A program made the position numbers and the translations under genes. Of a stretch of 64,000 nt of DNA, positions 26,846 to 36,520 are shown in pieces. Under the pieces are notes generated by a model. The model was not told the DNA's origin. It did no database searches and worked only from the letters and a program-made list of their open reading frames with translations. The stretch's first letter is position 1. Each line of letters begins with the position of its first letter. The DNA comes from Kastovskya adunca ATA6-11-RM4 (GTDB lineage: Bacteria > Cyanobacteriota > Cyanobacteriia > Cyanobacteriales > Coleofasciculaceae), in contig JAHHHJ010000005.1 of NCBI GenBank assembly GCA_019359445.1, positions 186,001 through 250,000 on the forward strand, written 5' to 3'.

Positions 26846-28108
26846 TTATCCAGGGTTGCTAGTGATGCGATAAATTTTGTCCTTGTCTGGGGGACAGCTT
26901 CCGCGTCCATCGCAGTTGCTGGTTGTGACGTAAAGTTCGCCATCTGGCCCCATAATCGCTTCTCTGAGGCGACCGAGTTCGCCCTGCAAGTATACTTCAT
27001 GACTTTGAACTCGGTAAGGAGATGCTGGATCAAAAGTAACACGATGTAGATGTCTGGCTCCCAAGCCACTGACTATCAGGCTACCCTGCCACTCTGGGAT
27101 AGAATTTCCTGTGTAGATGGTTGCTCCACCCGGAGGCAAGGCTTCGCGCCAGGCAAGAGAAGGGGGAATTAATCCTGGCTGGGTTTGGCAGCCGTAAATG
27201 GTGGGCCAGCCAAGGTTATCGCCTGCACGAGCAACACTGACTTCATCGTGCCCGGTTCTGCCCAGTTCGCCACTGGGACCGTGATCGGTTATCCAGAGTA
27301 TGGAGTCGTTGAACCAATCAAATCCTTGAGTGTTACGAATGCCTGTAATGAAAGCGGGGTTGCCGGGAAAGGGGTTATCGTCTGGAACTTGTCCCTCTGG
27401 TGTGACGCGCAGAATTTTTCCCGCAAGACTATCGACATTCTGGGCAAGTTGTGGATCTCTAGCATCGCCAGTACCGATGTAGAGCATTCCATCGGGCCCA
27501 AAGCGGATGCGACCACCATTGTGGAATTGGGCGACGGGGATATTGTCAAGAATGATTTTGTTGGGCGAGGCGCTCTGTCCGTCCGGTGATAGCTGCCACT
27601 GCTCGACCCGATTGATGGGTGTCCCGTTTTGATCGGCGGTGTAGTACAGGTAAAAAAGTCGATTTTGGGTAAAGTCGGGATGAGCGGCGATGCCTAGCAA
27701 CCCCCCTTCTCCGCGATCTGTCACGGCAACGGTAGCAACGGGCTGAGTTTGCAGTTGCCCATCTCGCACTAACCGAATTTGTCCCGCTCGTTCGGTGACT
27801 AACATATCTCCTTCTGATAGAAAGAGAATACCCCAAGGCACTTCTAGACCAGAAACAACTTCTTCTGCCCTTACTTCTACCTGACCTTGGGGACTAGCGT
27901 TATCTTCAACTAGGGTACAGGCGCGATCGCCAGAATCTGCTGTTGCCGATGCTGTTTCGGTCTGATTAGCATCGTCGGCTGTTGTTGATGCCGGAGCGTT
28001 CTCATTACCGGAGCTGTTGAGGTTGGGAGAGGCAGTGGTGCAGGACGCCAAGCCCATCAAGCCTAAGGCAAGTAGTAGCCAAGTAGTGAAGGTTTTTGTG
28101 TACGTCAT
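26846..28108 (-). CDS. PQQ-dependent sugar (glucose/sorbosone) dehydrogenase lipoprotein
   Basis: A 420-aa periplasmic or membrane-anchored quinoprotein. The leader LLLALGLMGLASC is a lipobox signal. After a Thr/Ala/Asp-rich spacer the propeller begins, with EVPWGILFLSEGDMLVTERAG, GRIRFGPDGMLYIGTGDA, GWPTIYGC and FNDSILWITDHGP, the hallmark motifs of soluble glucose dehydrogenase/sorbosone dehydrogenase-like proteins (PF07995). The His residues that bind PQQ are in the expected motifs. These enzymes oxidise aldoses or polyols and pass electrons to a quinone or cytochrome. Alone on its strand. Confidence 0.85.
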   Translation of the reverse strand: MTYTKTFTTWLLLALGLMGLASCTTASPNLNSSGNENAPASTTADDANQTETASATADSGDRACTLVEDNASPQGQVEVRAEEVVSGLEVPWGILFLSEGDMLVTERAGQIRLVRDGQLQTQPVATVAVTDRGEGGLLGIAAHPDFTQNRLFYLYYTADQNGTPINRVEQWQLSPDGQSASPNKIILDNIPVAQFHNGGRIRFGPDGMLYIGTGDARDPQLAQNVDSLAGKILRVTPEGQVPDDNPFPGNPAFITGIRNTQGFDWFNDSILWITDHGPSGELGRTGHDEVSVARAGDNLGWPTIYGCQTQPGLIPPSLAWREALPPGGATIYTGNSIPEWQGSLIVSGLGARHLHRVTFDPASPYRVQSHEVYLQGELGRLREAIMGPDGELYVTTSNCDGRGSCPPDKDKIYRITSNPG

Positions 28109-28223
28109 CAGAATTTTTCCAAAAAACCCTGTCTGTCTTCAGGCAGGGTAGTTGAACAATAAAGGAAGTAGCGATCGCCAATTCCAAAAGTGCAGTGATT
28201 GGGAATGGGGAATGAACTAATTC

Positions 28224-28574
28224 CTATTCCACAGCCGTCGTTTCTGGAGAATTTTCAGTAACAGCATCCTCCGTGGTTGGCTCAGCTGTCGTTTCTGGAG
28301 AAGTTTCGGTAACAGCATCCTCAGCTGTTGGCTCAGGCGTCTCTTCTAGTACTGGCGGTTTGGGTTTTGTCGGTTTCTTTCCCCGCACCAAGGCTGGATT
28401 CACATTACTTGGACGCGAATCCTCTTGATTACCTTTACCTCTTCCCTTTGATCTATCTGTTTTCTGGAACGCTCGTCGGGGGGTTGAGTCAAGGCGCTCT
28501 TCGGTAGGGCGATCACTCTTGCTTGATGGAGCATCAGCCTGACGCTCGGATTTCTTTATAGGACGTTCTACCAT
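28224..28574 (-). CDS. Acidic low-complexity protein with tandem repeat
   Basis: A 116-aa hydrophilic protein: a basic N-terminal half (Lys, Arg, Ser) then a Pro-rich linker (KPTKPKPPVLEETPEP) and an acidic C-terminus built of two 17-residue repeats (51 bp in the DNA) of the pattern TEDAVTE-SPETTAE. It is predicted disordered, has no membrane segment, and I cannot assign a function. The open frame and an ATG near 28574 make it a probable gene. Confidence 0.55.
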   Translation of the reverse strand: MVERPIKKSERQADAPSSKSDRPTEERLDSTPRRAFQKTDRSKGRGKGNQEDSRPSNVNPALVRGKKPTKPKPPVLEETPEPTAEDAVTETSPETTAEPTTEDAVTENSPETTAVE

Positions 28575-28773
28575 AACTTGAATGCTCCGTTTGCTTGTAT
28601 TTCGCCAGTCTACTGACTCATGTTTTATGCTAGCGCTTAAGCTGCGATGAACGGAGACTGGGATAAATCTCTTTGTTGTTTGCTAGTTGCTCATGTAACC
28701 TATCTTTACCTTGCAGTCATTGATGAAATGGCTTTGAGTTACCACTAATAACTGACTACGGACAACTGAATCT

Positions 28774-29547
28774 ATGGATGTTATTCCGGCAATTGATTTA
28801 CTTGAAGGGCGATGCGTGCGGCTGTATCAGGGAGACTATGCGCGATCGCAAGTGTTTAATGATAACCCTGTAGAAGTCGCCAGACAGTGGGTAGACCAAG
28901 GTGCGTCGCGGCTACATGTAGTTGACTTGGATGGGGCAAAAGCTGGAAAAGTCGTTAACCAGCAAGCGATCGCGGCAATTGTACAGGCGGTTTCCGTGCC
29001 GATTCAGGTGGGGGGAGGATTGCGCGATCGCATCAGCGTTGCTCAACTTTTAGATAGCGGCGTCAGTCAGGTAATTCTCGGCACCGTTGCGGTAGAACAA
29101 CCGCAACTTGTACAGGAGTTGTGTCAGGAGTTTCCAGGTAACATCTTCGTCGGTATTGATGCCCGCAACGGACAAGTTGCCACTCGCGGGTGGCTAGAAA
29201 CATCCAGCGTCAATGCAACAGACCTTGCCCAGCAGATGGCAAAGTACGGCGCAGCCGGAATTATTTATACCGATATTCACCGCGATGGCACCTTGAGCGG
29301 ACCAAATCTGGACGCCCTCCGGGAACTGGCGAGTAAGATCTCCATTCCTGTCATCGCTTCTGGCGGGATTAGTTCGATTACAGACTTGCTCAGTCTGCTG
29401 GCTTTGGAACGCTTAGGGATTACGGGAGTAATTGTCGGTCGTGCTTTGTATACCGGGGATGTCTCTCTCAAAGAAGCGGTGCAAGCTGTTGGTTCCGGAC
29501 GCCTTCAGGATATCCCTCCCGATACAGGTTTTTCAACATTTGCTTGA
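28774..29547 (+). CDS. hisA: Phosphoribosylformimino-5-aminoimidazole carboxamide ribotide isomerase
   Basis: HisA, a 257-aa TIM-barrel isomerase converting ProFAR to PRFAR in histidine synthesis. The catalytic Asp8 in [11 protein letters not shown] and the second Asp in [14 protein letters not shown] are present, as are the phosphate-binding glycines IQVGGGLR and IASGGISS. Length is standard. The ATG follows CTGAATCT without a strong site. No other his gene is adjacent, which is usual in cyanobacteria. The gene ends 40 nt before the ion-channel gene. Confidence 0.95.
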   Translation: MDVIPAIDLLEGRCVRLYQGDYARSQVFNDNPVEVARQWVDQGASRLHVVDLDGAKAGKVVNQQAIAAIVQAVSVPIQVGGGLRDRISVAQLLDSGVSQVILGTVAVEQPQLVQELCQEFPGNIFVGIDARNGQVATRGWLETSSVNATDLAQQMAKYGAAGIIYTDIHRDGTLSGPNLDALRELASKISIPVIASGGISSITDLLSLLALERLGITGVIVGRALYTGDVSLKEAVQAVGSGRLQDIPPDTGFSTFA

Positions 29548-29586
29548 AGTATCGTTGGGAGGATTTCATCACTTTAGACTTCTGTA

Positions 29587-30657
29587 ATGACACTTGGCTC
29601 GGTTATTTTAGGACTGTTAATTCTTTTGGTAGTGGCAATTGATGTCCTTGTGACTACCCTAACGGTGGGTGGTGGTGGTGGTCCTCTAACAAGCCGAGTG
29701 TCGAAGGGGCTGTGGGAAGTAGCACTGCGGATTCATCGCCAGCGTTCTAGTCATCGGCTTTTACTAGTTACTAGCTGGATCATAGTGACTCAGACAGCAC
29801 TCTTGTGGTTTGGACTGACCTGGGTAGGATGGGTGTTACTGTTTAGTGCTACTGAGTCTGCTGTAGTGAAGGCTACAACTCAGCAGCCAGCAGGAATTGT
29901 GGAAAGAATTTACTTTGTCGGGTATACCCTATCAACTTTGGGGCTGGGTGATTATCAGCCCCAAGGAGTGGTTTGGCAAATTGCCACCGCCGTTGCCGCG
30001 GCTAATGGATTTTTCTTAGTAACTTTGGCGATCGCTTATTTGTTGCCTGTCGTTTCCGCCGCCACCCAGAAACGCCAACTCGCTGTTTATATCTCCTCAT
30101 TAGGCGGCACTGCTGAAGATATTCTGATTAGAGCTTGGAATGGAAAGGATTTTGGGCAGTTTGACCAACATTTAATTAACCTAACGTCTCAAATCACCCT
30201 CCAAGGAGAAAGCCACCTAGCTTACCCAATCCTCCATTACTTTCATGGTATTGAGCGCTCAAGAGTGATGGTGCAAAGCTTCGTCGTTCTTGATGAGGCA
30301 CTGACTCTGCTGCAATATGGAGTTAAAGAGCCTCATCAACTCGATCCCGCTGCTGTTGGTCCCCTGCGCCGTTCCAATGCTGCCTTTATAAAAACAATCC
30401 GGTCAGCTTATATCGAAGCTGCCTCAGAAAATCCACCGCTTCCTTCTCTAGAACCACTACGGAAGGAAGGGATTCCCACGGTTAGCGACCAGGAATTTTT
30501 TGCCGCCACGAAGCATTTAACTCTACGGCGACGGTTGCTGCTGGCATTGATTCAAAACGACGGTTGGACTTGGGATGCAGTGGCGTCAATGCAAACAACA
30601 AATCGAGCGACTAGCTTAGATGATGAAACGTTAATTGATGATGTTGTACTGCATTAA
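29587..30657 (+). CDS. Two-helix potassium-channel-like membrane protein
   Basis: A 356-aa membrane protein with an N-terminal hydrophobic helix, a second near residues 58-90, then a re-entrant pore with filter-like TLSTLGLGDYQP (about 115-127) followed by the inner helix (about 130-160). The filter motif is TLGLGD rather than the classical TVGYGD, which suggests altered ion selectivity. The C-terminal half is cytoplasmic and mostly helical, without an obvious RCK fold. Family assignment is Ion_trans_2-like. It lies just downstream of hisA and upstream of a DUF421 gene on the same strand; no functional link is evident. Confidence 0.75.
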   Translation: MTLGSVILGLLILLVVAIDVLVTTLTVGGGGGPLTSRVSKGLWEVALRIHRQRSSHRLLLVTSWIIVTQTALLWFGLTWVGWVLLFSATESAVVKATTQQPAGIVERIYFVGYTLSTLGLGDYQPQGVVWQIATAVAAANGFFLVTLAIAYLLPVVSAATQKRQLAVYISSLGGTAEDILIRAWNGKDFGQFDQHLINLTSQITLQGESHLAYPILHYFHGIERSRVMVQSFVVLDEALTLLQYGVKEPHQLDPAAVGPLRRSNAAFIKTIRSAYIEAASENPPLPSLEPLRKEGIPTVSDQEFFAATKHLTLRRRLLLALIQNDGWTWDAVASMQTTNRATSLDDETLIDDVVLH

Positions 30658-30733
30658 AGCCAAGCGAATGTTGAAAAGCGCACCGACTACTAGAAAAGAA
30701 TAAAGTCGGTTCGTCAAGGAAGGAGAAAGTTTA

Positions 30734-31315
30734 ATGCTTGAAGGATTCGGAGATATACTCGACTGGCTGCTGGGAATCAGTATCAGTCCGCAGGAACGCA
30801 GCTTCTGGCAGATAGGGTTACGAGCAGTAATAGTTTATGGCTTTGCTGTTGCTTTAATTAGGCTGGTGGGCGATCGCCGTTTCATTGGTAAACATGCGGC
30901 AATTGATGTTCTTTTGACAGTTATTTTAGGTTCTACTTTGAGTCGGACGATCAATGGCTCTGCACCCTTTTTTTCCACCTTGGCAGCGGTAGCAGGACTA
31001 GTAGGAATGCACTGGTTGTTTAATGCGATCGCTGTTCGTTTTGAATACTTTGACACCTTGCTTAAAGGACGCTCCCGCGTGCTAATTCAAGATGGTCAAT
31101 TGCATCGACAAGCAATGGGATACAGCCACATTAGCCAAGGTGATTTAGATGCGACTCTGCGTTTGACAGGAAAACTGAGCGACCCCTCACAGGTTAAAAT
31201 TGCCCGTTTAGAGAGCAGTGGTGATATTAGCGTGCTGCCTAAAGACAAGTCACCGCAGGTAGTGGAAGTAAGTGTGGAAGCAGGTGTACAGACAGTGAGA
31301 ATTCAACTGGGGTAA
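30734..31315 (+). CDS. DUF421/YetF-family membrane protein
   Basis: A 193-aa protein with three N-terminal membrane segments (about 30-50, 60-75, 85-105) and a C-terminal soluble domain (ILIQDGQLHRQAMGYSHIS, then ARLESSGDISVLPKD). This is the DUF421 arrangement (YetF/YcaP). The RBS AAGGAAGGAG is strong. Role unknown; the family is linked to stress or spore functions in Firmicutes only loosely. Confidence 0.8.
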   Translation: MLEGFGDILDWLLGISISPQERSFWQIGLRAVIVYGFAVALIRLVGDRRFIGKHAAIDVLLTVILGSTLSRTINGSAPFFSTLAAVAGLVGMHWLFNAIAVRFEYFDTLLKGRSRVLIQDGQLHRQAMGYSHISQGDLDATLRLTGKLSDPSQVKIARLESSGDISVLPKDKSPQVVEVSVEAGVQTVRIQLG

Positions 31316-31415
31316 GGCAGCTCGGTGTTTCGGGAGGTAAGAAGTATTAATGCCCCAACGCGATCGCCGAGGCATTGTAGCAGATACGGAACTACCCTAT
31401 TCCTAGAGAATTAAC

Positions 31416-32348
31416 CTAATTTGCCCGTGCAATGATTGTGCGATGGCGAGGAGTGTTAGTTGTAATCGTCGGTTGCTCAAATCCGGCATCCATCATTGCT
31501 TGCTCGATATCAAGGGTGAAATACTCATCCAGATACGGCTCCGTACTCTTCAGCAAGGTCAGGATGTAGGGAGGCATCTTGCCATAAATTTCCGACTGAG
31601 GATTCATGTCCATAATTGCCAAATGACCGCCGGGACGCAGCAGACGCCGTGCTTCCCGAAAAATTTGTCGAGTGGCGTCTTGGGGCAATTCATGGAACAT
31701 CAAGCAAGCCGAAACCAAGTCGTAGGAAGCGTCCGGTAAACTTGTTGCTTCAGCCGCTGCATGTACCCATTGGGGAGAGGGTTGAGTTGCTTCAGATTGG
31801 CGTTGCTGAGTGCGGTAATGAGCCACAGCGAGAAAGTAAGGCGACAAATCTACACCTGTTAGCTTTGCCTGCGGATAGGTTTTCTGGAAAGAAAAAGTAC
31901 TCATGCCGACACTGCATCCCAAATCAACAATATCTTGGGGGTCTTGGGGCAGATTGGCCTTGAGAACCTCATGGTAACTCTGGCGAAGCTGGCGATCGCC
32001 ATCAGCACCCGCACCGGGCCAAATCCCTGCGTGAACCGCATGAGCAGCAACTTCTACCTCCAACGCCGCATCCCAGCTTAGATTGCCCTTTTCGTAAGCA
32101 TGGAATGAGCGCACATAATAGTCTGGGTAGACGAGTTGCGGATTCTCCACCAACTGAAGCTGGGAATCCCAATCAAGAGTCCGTAACTCCTGCACCTGTT
32201 GCGTCCAAGGTACGCCAATTTTCTCCGCTCGTTGAATCATCATGTTACGAGCTTTATGCTTGGCAAAGTCTGCCAAAGGCTTAATTGAGAGTAAGCCATT
32301 TACTATCCGAGAAGAGAGGCGAGGAGTAGTGTTTACAGCAGTCGTCAT
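31416..32348 (-). CDS. Class I SAM-dependent methyltransferase
   Basis: A 310-aa methyltransferase with DIVDLGCSVGMSTFSFQ (SAM motif I, about residue 140), the acidic GVDLSPYFLAVA and SYDLVSACLMFHELP. The N-terminal 130 residues form a helical cap of the sort found in small-molecule methyltransferases. The substrate is unknown. It stands alone, convergent with the DUF421 gene. Confidence 0.75.
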   Translation of the reverse strand: MTTAVNTTPRLSSRIVNGLLSIKPLADFAKHKARNMMIQRAEKIGVPWTQQVQELRTLDWDSQLQLVENPQLVYPDYYVRSFHAYEKGNLSWDAALEVEVAAHAVHAGIWPGAGADGDRQLRQSYHEVLKANLPQDPQDIVDLGCSVGMSTFSFQKTYPQAKLTGVDLSPYFLAVAHYRTQQRQSEATQPSPQWVHAAAEATSLPDASYDLVSACLMFHELPQDATRQIFREARRLLRPGGHLAIMDMNPQSEIYGKMPPYILTLLKSTEPYLDEYFTLDIEQAMMDAGFEQPTITTNTPRHRTIIARAN

Positions 32349-32708
32349 AAAGTTTGATCGCTCAAGTTAGTTTAATTACTAGTGGCAATTTGCGATAAAG
32401 CTCACAGATTAGAAGTCTGGGGCTACAGGTACAAAGCTTGCCTACTCTTCGAGAACGGCTACGCCGAACACAGGCTATGAGCTTCAGCCTTTGAGCTTAA
32501 ATTGACTTGCCATTGGTGGCAATACTATTTAGACCCATTGTGACATTCTGGCAAACTCAAAATTCAGAAACAGAGGACAACCCTCTGTTGTTCCTCCTCC
32601 GTGTAGTCTGGGGTTTGTCAACTCCAACCCTGTCTTTGCCCCAAAAACACCCCTTTCTCTGAGCTGATGCACTGAGAAAGTCGCGGTACGCTGAAAGAAT
32701 ACCTACTA
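32349..32708. other. Intergenic region upstream of the M1 aminopeptidase
   Basis: About 360 bases between divergent genes, with no gene. It contains a repeat-like run at 32398-32500, rich in short inverted segments. No RNA gene is recognised. Confidence 0.45.
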
Positions 32709-32750
32709 ATGGGTTGGAACTGGATCAACGATATAAGGTTTAAATTTTCG

Positions 32751-35357
32751 ATGCCACAGTCCTATTTTGATACTGATAATAACGGTCACAGATCCTTTGA
32801 ATTGCCAGGGGCAAAACCCCATTACAACCCCGATCGCCCTGGACAAGTCCGACACATTTTCCTAGATTTAACTCTAGATATTCCTAACCAGAGTTTCAGT
32901 GGAACCTGCACCATTACCTTGATGCCAGTACGTAACGGCATCAAACAATTTACCCTAGATGCGGTGAGTTTAACCATTGATTCCGTGGAGGTGGAGGAAA
33001 CGCCTCAGCAATTTGACCATGATGGGGAACAACTGCATATTCAGCTACAGAACCCCACAGAAGCCGAAAAAGAAATTAAGGTAGCGATCGCCTACCATGT
33101 CGAAAAACCTCAACGTGGTCTTTACTTCATCACTCCTAACGAACATTACCCCAACAAACCTACCCAAGTTTGGACGCAAGGCGAAGATGAAGACTCTCGC
33201 TTCTGGTTCCCCTGCTTCGACTATCCCGGACAATTAGCTACTTCAGAAATCCGGGTTAAAGTCCCCAAACCCTTTATTGCAATCTCCAACGGCGAACTGA
33301 TCGCTACTGAAGAGGCTGGGGATGACAGAATTTATCATTGGTTGCAGCAGCAAGTTCATCCCACCTATTTAATGACCCTAGCTGTGGGTGACTTTGCGGA
33401 AATCAAAGATGAGTGGAACGGCAAACCCGTCACCTACTACGTCGAAAAACTGCGGGAAGAAGAGGCTCGTCGCAGCATGGGCAAAACGCCTCAGATGATG
33501 GAATTCCTCAGCGAGAAGTTTGGCTATCCTTACCCCTATCCTAAATACGCCCAAGTCTGCGTTGATGACTTCATCTTTGGAGGGATGGAAAACACCTCCA
33601 CCACCCTGCTAACTGATCGCTGCTTGCTGGACGAACGCGCAGCTTTGGATAATCAGCGCACCGAGAGTCTTGTTGTTCACGAACTCGCCCACCAGTGGTT
33701 CGGTGACTTAGTCGTCATCAAGCACTGGTCTCACGCTTGGATTAAAGAAGGGATGGCGTCCTATACTGAGGTGTTTTGGACAGAAGAGGAGTACGGCAAA
33801 GACGATGCCGCCTACTACCTCTTGAATGAAGCACGTAGTTATTTAGCAGAGGACACTTCCCGCTATCGCCGTCCCATTGTTACCAATATCTATCGGGAAG
33901 CAATCGAACTGTACGATCGCCACCTTTACGAAAAAGGAGCCTGTGTCTATCACATGATCCGGGCGGAATTAGGCGATGAGTTGTTCTGGAAGGCAATCCA
34001 CACCTTTGTGCAAGATAATGCCCACAACACAGTAGAAACCGTTGATTTATTAAGGGCAATTGAAAAAGCGACAGGGCGCAATCTTCTCTTCCTCTTCGAT
34101 CAATACGTCTTCCGAGGCGGTCATCCCGATTACAAAGTTGCCTATGCTTGGGATGCTGATAGTCATTTAGCGAAAGTAACCGTCACTCAAACACAAGCCA
34201 AAGACAGTAAAAATGGCAGCAATATTGGACTCTTTGACCTAAAAATTCCCATTGCTTTCGGTTTTACGCAAGACGGTACTTCTCCGGAGCTAAAAACTTT
34301 CACTCTACGGATACATGAACGGGAGCAAAGTTTCTACTTCCCTCTAGAGAAAAAGCCTCAGTTGATTAGCTTTGACTACGAGAACAGCTATCTAAAAACT
34401 GTCGTCCTAGAGTACCCCACACCGGAACTAAAGGCACAGCTAAAATCTGACCCTAACCCAATTTCCCGCATCTATGGGGCAAAGGCATTGGCGAAGAAGG
34501 GAGGATTAGAGGCTGTCAAAGCACTGTCTGAATCCCTGACGAGCGATGCTTTTTGGGGCGTTCGGGTGGAAGTGGCAAAGCAACTCGCCTCGATCAAACT
34601 CGATCAGGTAACGCCTGCTTTAATTGCTGGGTTAAAAGATGAAGACGCCCGCGTCCGTCGTGCGGTGGTGGAAGCCCTCAGTAGTATTAAGACGACTGTC
34701 AGCTATGATGCCTTGAAGCAGGTGGTCGAAAAAGGCGATGCCAGCTACTACGTAGAAGCGTCTGCGGCTAGGGCATTGGGAGGCTTGGTGTCAGGTAACC
34801 TCAAGCAGAAAGAGGATGAAGTTCTCCAGTTGCTAACTGGTGTCCTCAGAGAAAAGATTGGCTGGAATGAAGTGGTGCGCGGCGGTGCCATTGGTGGTTT
34901 GAGTCAGATGAAGACTTCCTCAATTGCATTAGAAGTGATTCTGGAATATACCACTGTGAGTGTCCCGCAAGCTTTACGGTTAATGGCAATTCGGGCATTA
35001 GGCACGATTTCGACGGGTCAAACCCCGAATAATATTGAGTGGATTTTGGAACAACTGGAAGAACTTTCCGGGGAACCCTTCTTCCTAACGCAAGTGGCGG
35101 TGGCTTCGGCTTTGGGGCAAATGGAGACAGCCAAGGCAATTGGCGTGTTGCGATCGCTTGCTGATCAAACTCCCGATGGACGTGTCCGCCGCATTGCGGA
35201 AGAATCAATCCAGGAAGTCCAGAAGCATGTTGGTTCAGATCAAGCCGTTAAGCAGCTCCGGGAAGAACTGGATCAGCTCAAAACAGAAAACCAAGAACTC
35301 AAAAGCCGCCTGGAAAATCTAGAAGCGAAGTCTCTATCCGTCGTTAGTCAAGCGTAA
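32751..35357 (+). CDS. M1-family aminopeptidase with HEAT-like repeats and C-terminal coiled coil
   Basis: An 868-aa zinc aminopeptidase. Zinc motif HELAHQWFGD with the third ligand Glu in WIKEGMASYTE, and the substrate-anchoring GGMENTSTTLL, are intact. Beyond the M1 catalytic part (to about residue 560) come five or six alpha-helical HEAT-like repeats (for example PALIAGLKDEDARVRRAVVEAL), ending in a coiled coil rich in Glu and Leu (EELDQLKTENQELKSRL). The frame opens 14 codons earlier (32709), but homologues I recall begin at this Met. A membrane segment is absent. The HEAT end probably mediates oligomerisation or docking. Confidence 0.85.
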   Translation: MPQSYFDTDNNGHRSFELPGAKPHYNPDRPGQVRHIFLDLTLDIPNQSFSGTCTITLMPVRNGIKQFTLDAVSLTIDSVEVEETPQQFDHDGEQLHIQLQNPTEAEKEIKVAIAYHVEKPQRGLYFITPNEHYPNKPTQVWTQGEDEDSRFWFPCFDYPGQLATSEIRVKVPKPFIAISNGELIATEEAGDDRIYHWLQQQVHPTYLMTLAVGDFAEIKDEWNGKPVTYYVEKLREEEARRSMGKTPQMMEFLSEKFGYPYPYPKYAQVCVDDFIFGGMENTSTTLLTDRCLLDERAALDNQRTESLVVHELAHQWFGDLVVIKHWSHAWIKEGMASYTEVFWTEEEYGKDDAAYYLLNEARSYLAEDTSRYRRPIVTNIYREAIELYDRHLYEKGACVYHMIRAELGDELFWKAIHTFVQDNAHNTVETVDLLRAIEKATGRNLLFLFDQYVFRGGHPDYKVAYAWDADSHLAKVTVTQTQAKDSKNGSNIGLFDLKIPIAFGFTQDGTSPELKTFTLRIHEREQSFYFPLEKKPQLISFDYENSYLKTVVLEYPTPELKAQLKSDPNPISRIYGAKALAKKGGLEAVKALSESLTSDAFWGVRVEVAKQLASIKLDQVTPALIAGLKDEDARVRRAVVEALSSIKTTVSYDALKQVVEKGDASYYVEASAARALGGLVSGNLKQKEDEVLQLLTGVLREKIGWNEVVRGGAIGGLSQMKTSSIALEVILEYTTVSVPQALRLMAIRALGTISTGQTPNNIEWILEQLEELSGEPFFLTQVAVASALGQMETAKAIGVLRSLADQTPDGRVRRIAEESIQEVQKHVGSDQAVKQLREELDQLKTENQELKSRLENLEAKSLSVVSQA

Positions 35358-35414
35358 TGTAGCCGCAGATTTCAGTCTGTCGGCGGGCGGTGAGTGGTGC
35401 TTCAAAGAAAAAAA

Positions 35415-35437
35415 GCCCCTGGCGATGAGCTAGGGGC
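35415..35437 (-). terminator. Intrinsic-terminator-like hairpin
   Basis: GCCCCT at 35415-35420 pairs with AGGGGC at 35432-35437. On the minus strand it is followed by a run of T residues. It lies between the aminopeptidase and cyclase genes, both on the plus strand, so its orientation is unexplained. Confidence 0.4.
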
Positions 35438-35505
35438 AATTATCAGGGTGTATCTACTACTCTTTGTTTTCACTGGCTGATATAGCTAGTTCCGGAAACT
35501 TTTTA

Positions 35506-36147
35506 ATGAATTTTGTAGCTTCTATGAACAAAAACAAGAACACCCGTCTAGAACTCAATCGACTGCTGCAAGAACGCAACGAGCATCCAGAACGGAGTGA
35601 GGCGATCGATCGCCAAATCGAAGCCACCTTCAAACAAACTCATGCACTCTTTGTGCTGGATATGTCTGGTTTTTCACGGACGAGCATCCGCTACGGGATT
35701 ATCCATTTCCTGGCGATGGTTCATCGTATGAAGGAAATTGTTACTCCAGCGATCGCAGAATATGGTGGCAGTATTGTCAAACAGGAAGCTGATAACGTCT
35801 TTGCCGTCTTTCCTGAAGTACAAGCGGCGGTGGATTGCGCTCGTGATCTGCTCAAGCGTGCAGTGGCGGTAAATACAATGCTGCCTGACTCACAAGATAT
35901 CTATCTGAGTATTGGCATTGGCTACGGAGATGTTTTGATGCTCGAAGAGGAAGATATGTATGGCTCCGAGTTTAATTTAACGGCAAAGCTAGGAGAAGAT
36001 TTGGCGGAACGCAATGAAGTTTTGATTACAGAATCAGCTTTTGGACAGCTTCAGGAGCCTGCTGCCGAGCAATGGGAACAGTTAGACTTCTCTATTTCTG
36101 GCTTGGAATTGCTGGCGTATAAGGCGATCATCACACCAGGCTATTGA
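35506..36147 (+). CDS. Class III nucleotidyl-cyclase-like domain protein
   Basis: A 213-aa stand-alone cyclase-fold protein. The first metal Asp is in LFVLDMSGFSRTS, the second in EADNVFAVFP, and the region SIGIGYGDV gives the central strand. The transition-state residues appear altered: the motif normally reading NxxxR has a Lys (NLTAK), so activity is doubtful. The first track start (TTG at 35464) is less likely than the ATG at 35506. No sensor or membrane part is attached; a partner chain may be needed. Regulatory output, such as cAMP binding, is not evident. Confidence 0.7.
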   Translation: MNFVASMNKNKNTRLELNRLLQERNEHPERSEAIDRQIEATFKQTHALFVLDMSGFSRTSIRYGIIHFLAMVHRMKEIVTPAIAEYGGSIVKQEADNVFAVFPEVQAAVDCARDLLKRAVAVNTMLPDSQDIYLSIGIGYGDVLMLEEEDMYGSEFNLTAKLGEDLAERNEVLITESAFGQLQEPAAEQWEQLDFSISGLELLAYKAIITPGY

Positions 36148-36400
36148 CGACATCATCCCTTATTACTCAGCTAAAGGGACAACGCGATCGCCTCAATCAA
36201 CCAACCCTCAACCAGTGCCCAAAACCGACAGGCGATCGCTGTTGATCGATCAAGGCTGAGTGAAGGGGATCGTTTTATACCACTAAATCTGCACTTTTAA
36301 CAAAATTTTTATACAGTTTAACTTTAGGCAAAGTTTTGTAAAAATAAACGGGTTTTTTTTAAATTTTTATATACTAGATTTAAGGAAATAATAAGAATTA
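36148..36400. promoter_or_regulatory. AT-rich promoter-like region
   Basis: About 250 bases with no gene. The last 110 are very AT-rich, with long A and T tracts (for example the T run near 36353-36360), and probably contain the promoter for the leader and the ABC1 kinase. Exact -35 and -10 boxes cannot be fixed by eye. Confidence 0.4.
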
Positions 36401-36520
36401 GAAGCTGACCCAGTTCAGCTAAACCCTGAAGGGATGACTTCCAACCGAAAGAATGTGAGAGATTTCAACCCAAAGGGTTCTATCCAAAAGCAGAGCTATG
36501 GATAGTCGGTTGCTTTAAAT
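36401..36520 (+). ncRNA. Candidate structured leader RNA upstream of the ABC1 kinase
   Basis: Four short helices can form. A 6-bp hairpin at 36403-36420; then an outer 7-bp stem (CAACCGA at 36442-36448 with TCGGTTG at 36506-36512) enclosing two hairpins: AACCC-AAA-GGGTT at 36467-36479 and CTATCC...GGATAG at 36480-36505. The two inner hairpins abut each other and the outer stem without gaps, giving a three-way junction. It ends 43 nt before the kinase GTG. It matches no riboswitch class that I know; its function and conservation are unproven. Confidence 0.4.

Noticed and set aside
36401-36520. Glutamine or cobalamin riboswitch
   Set aside because: Core motifs of those classes that I know were not found; only an unnamed structure can be supported.
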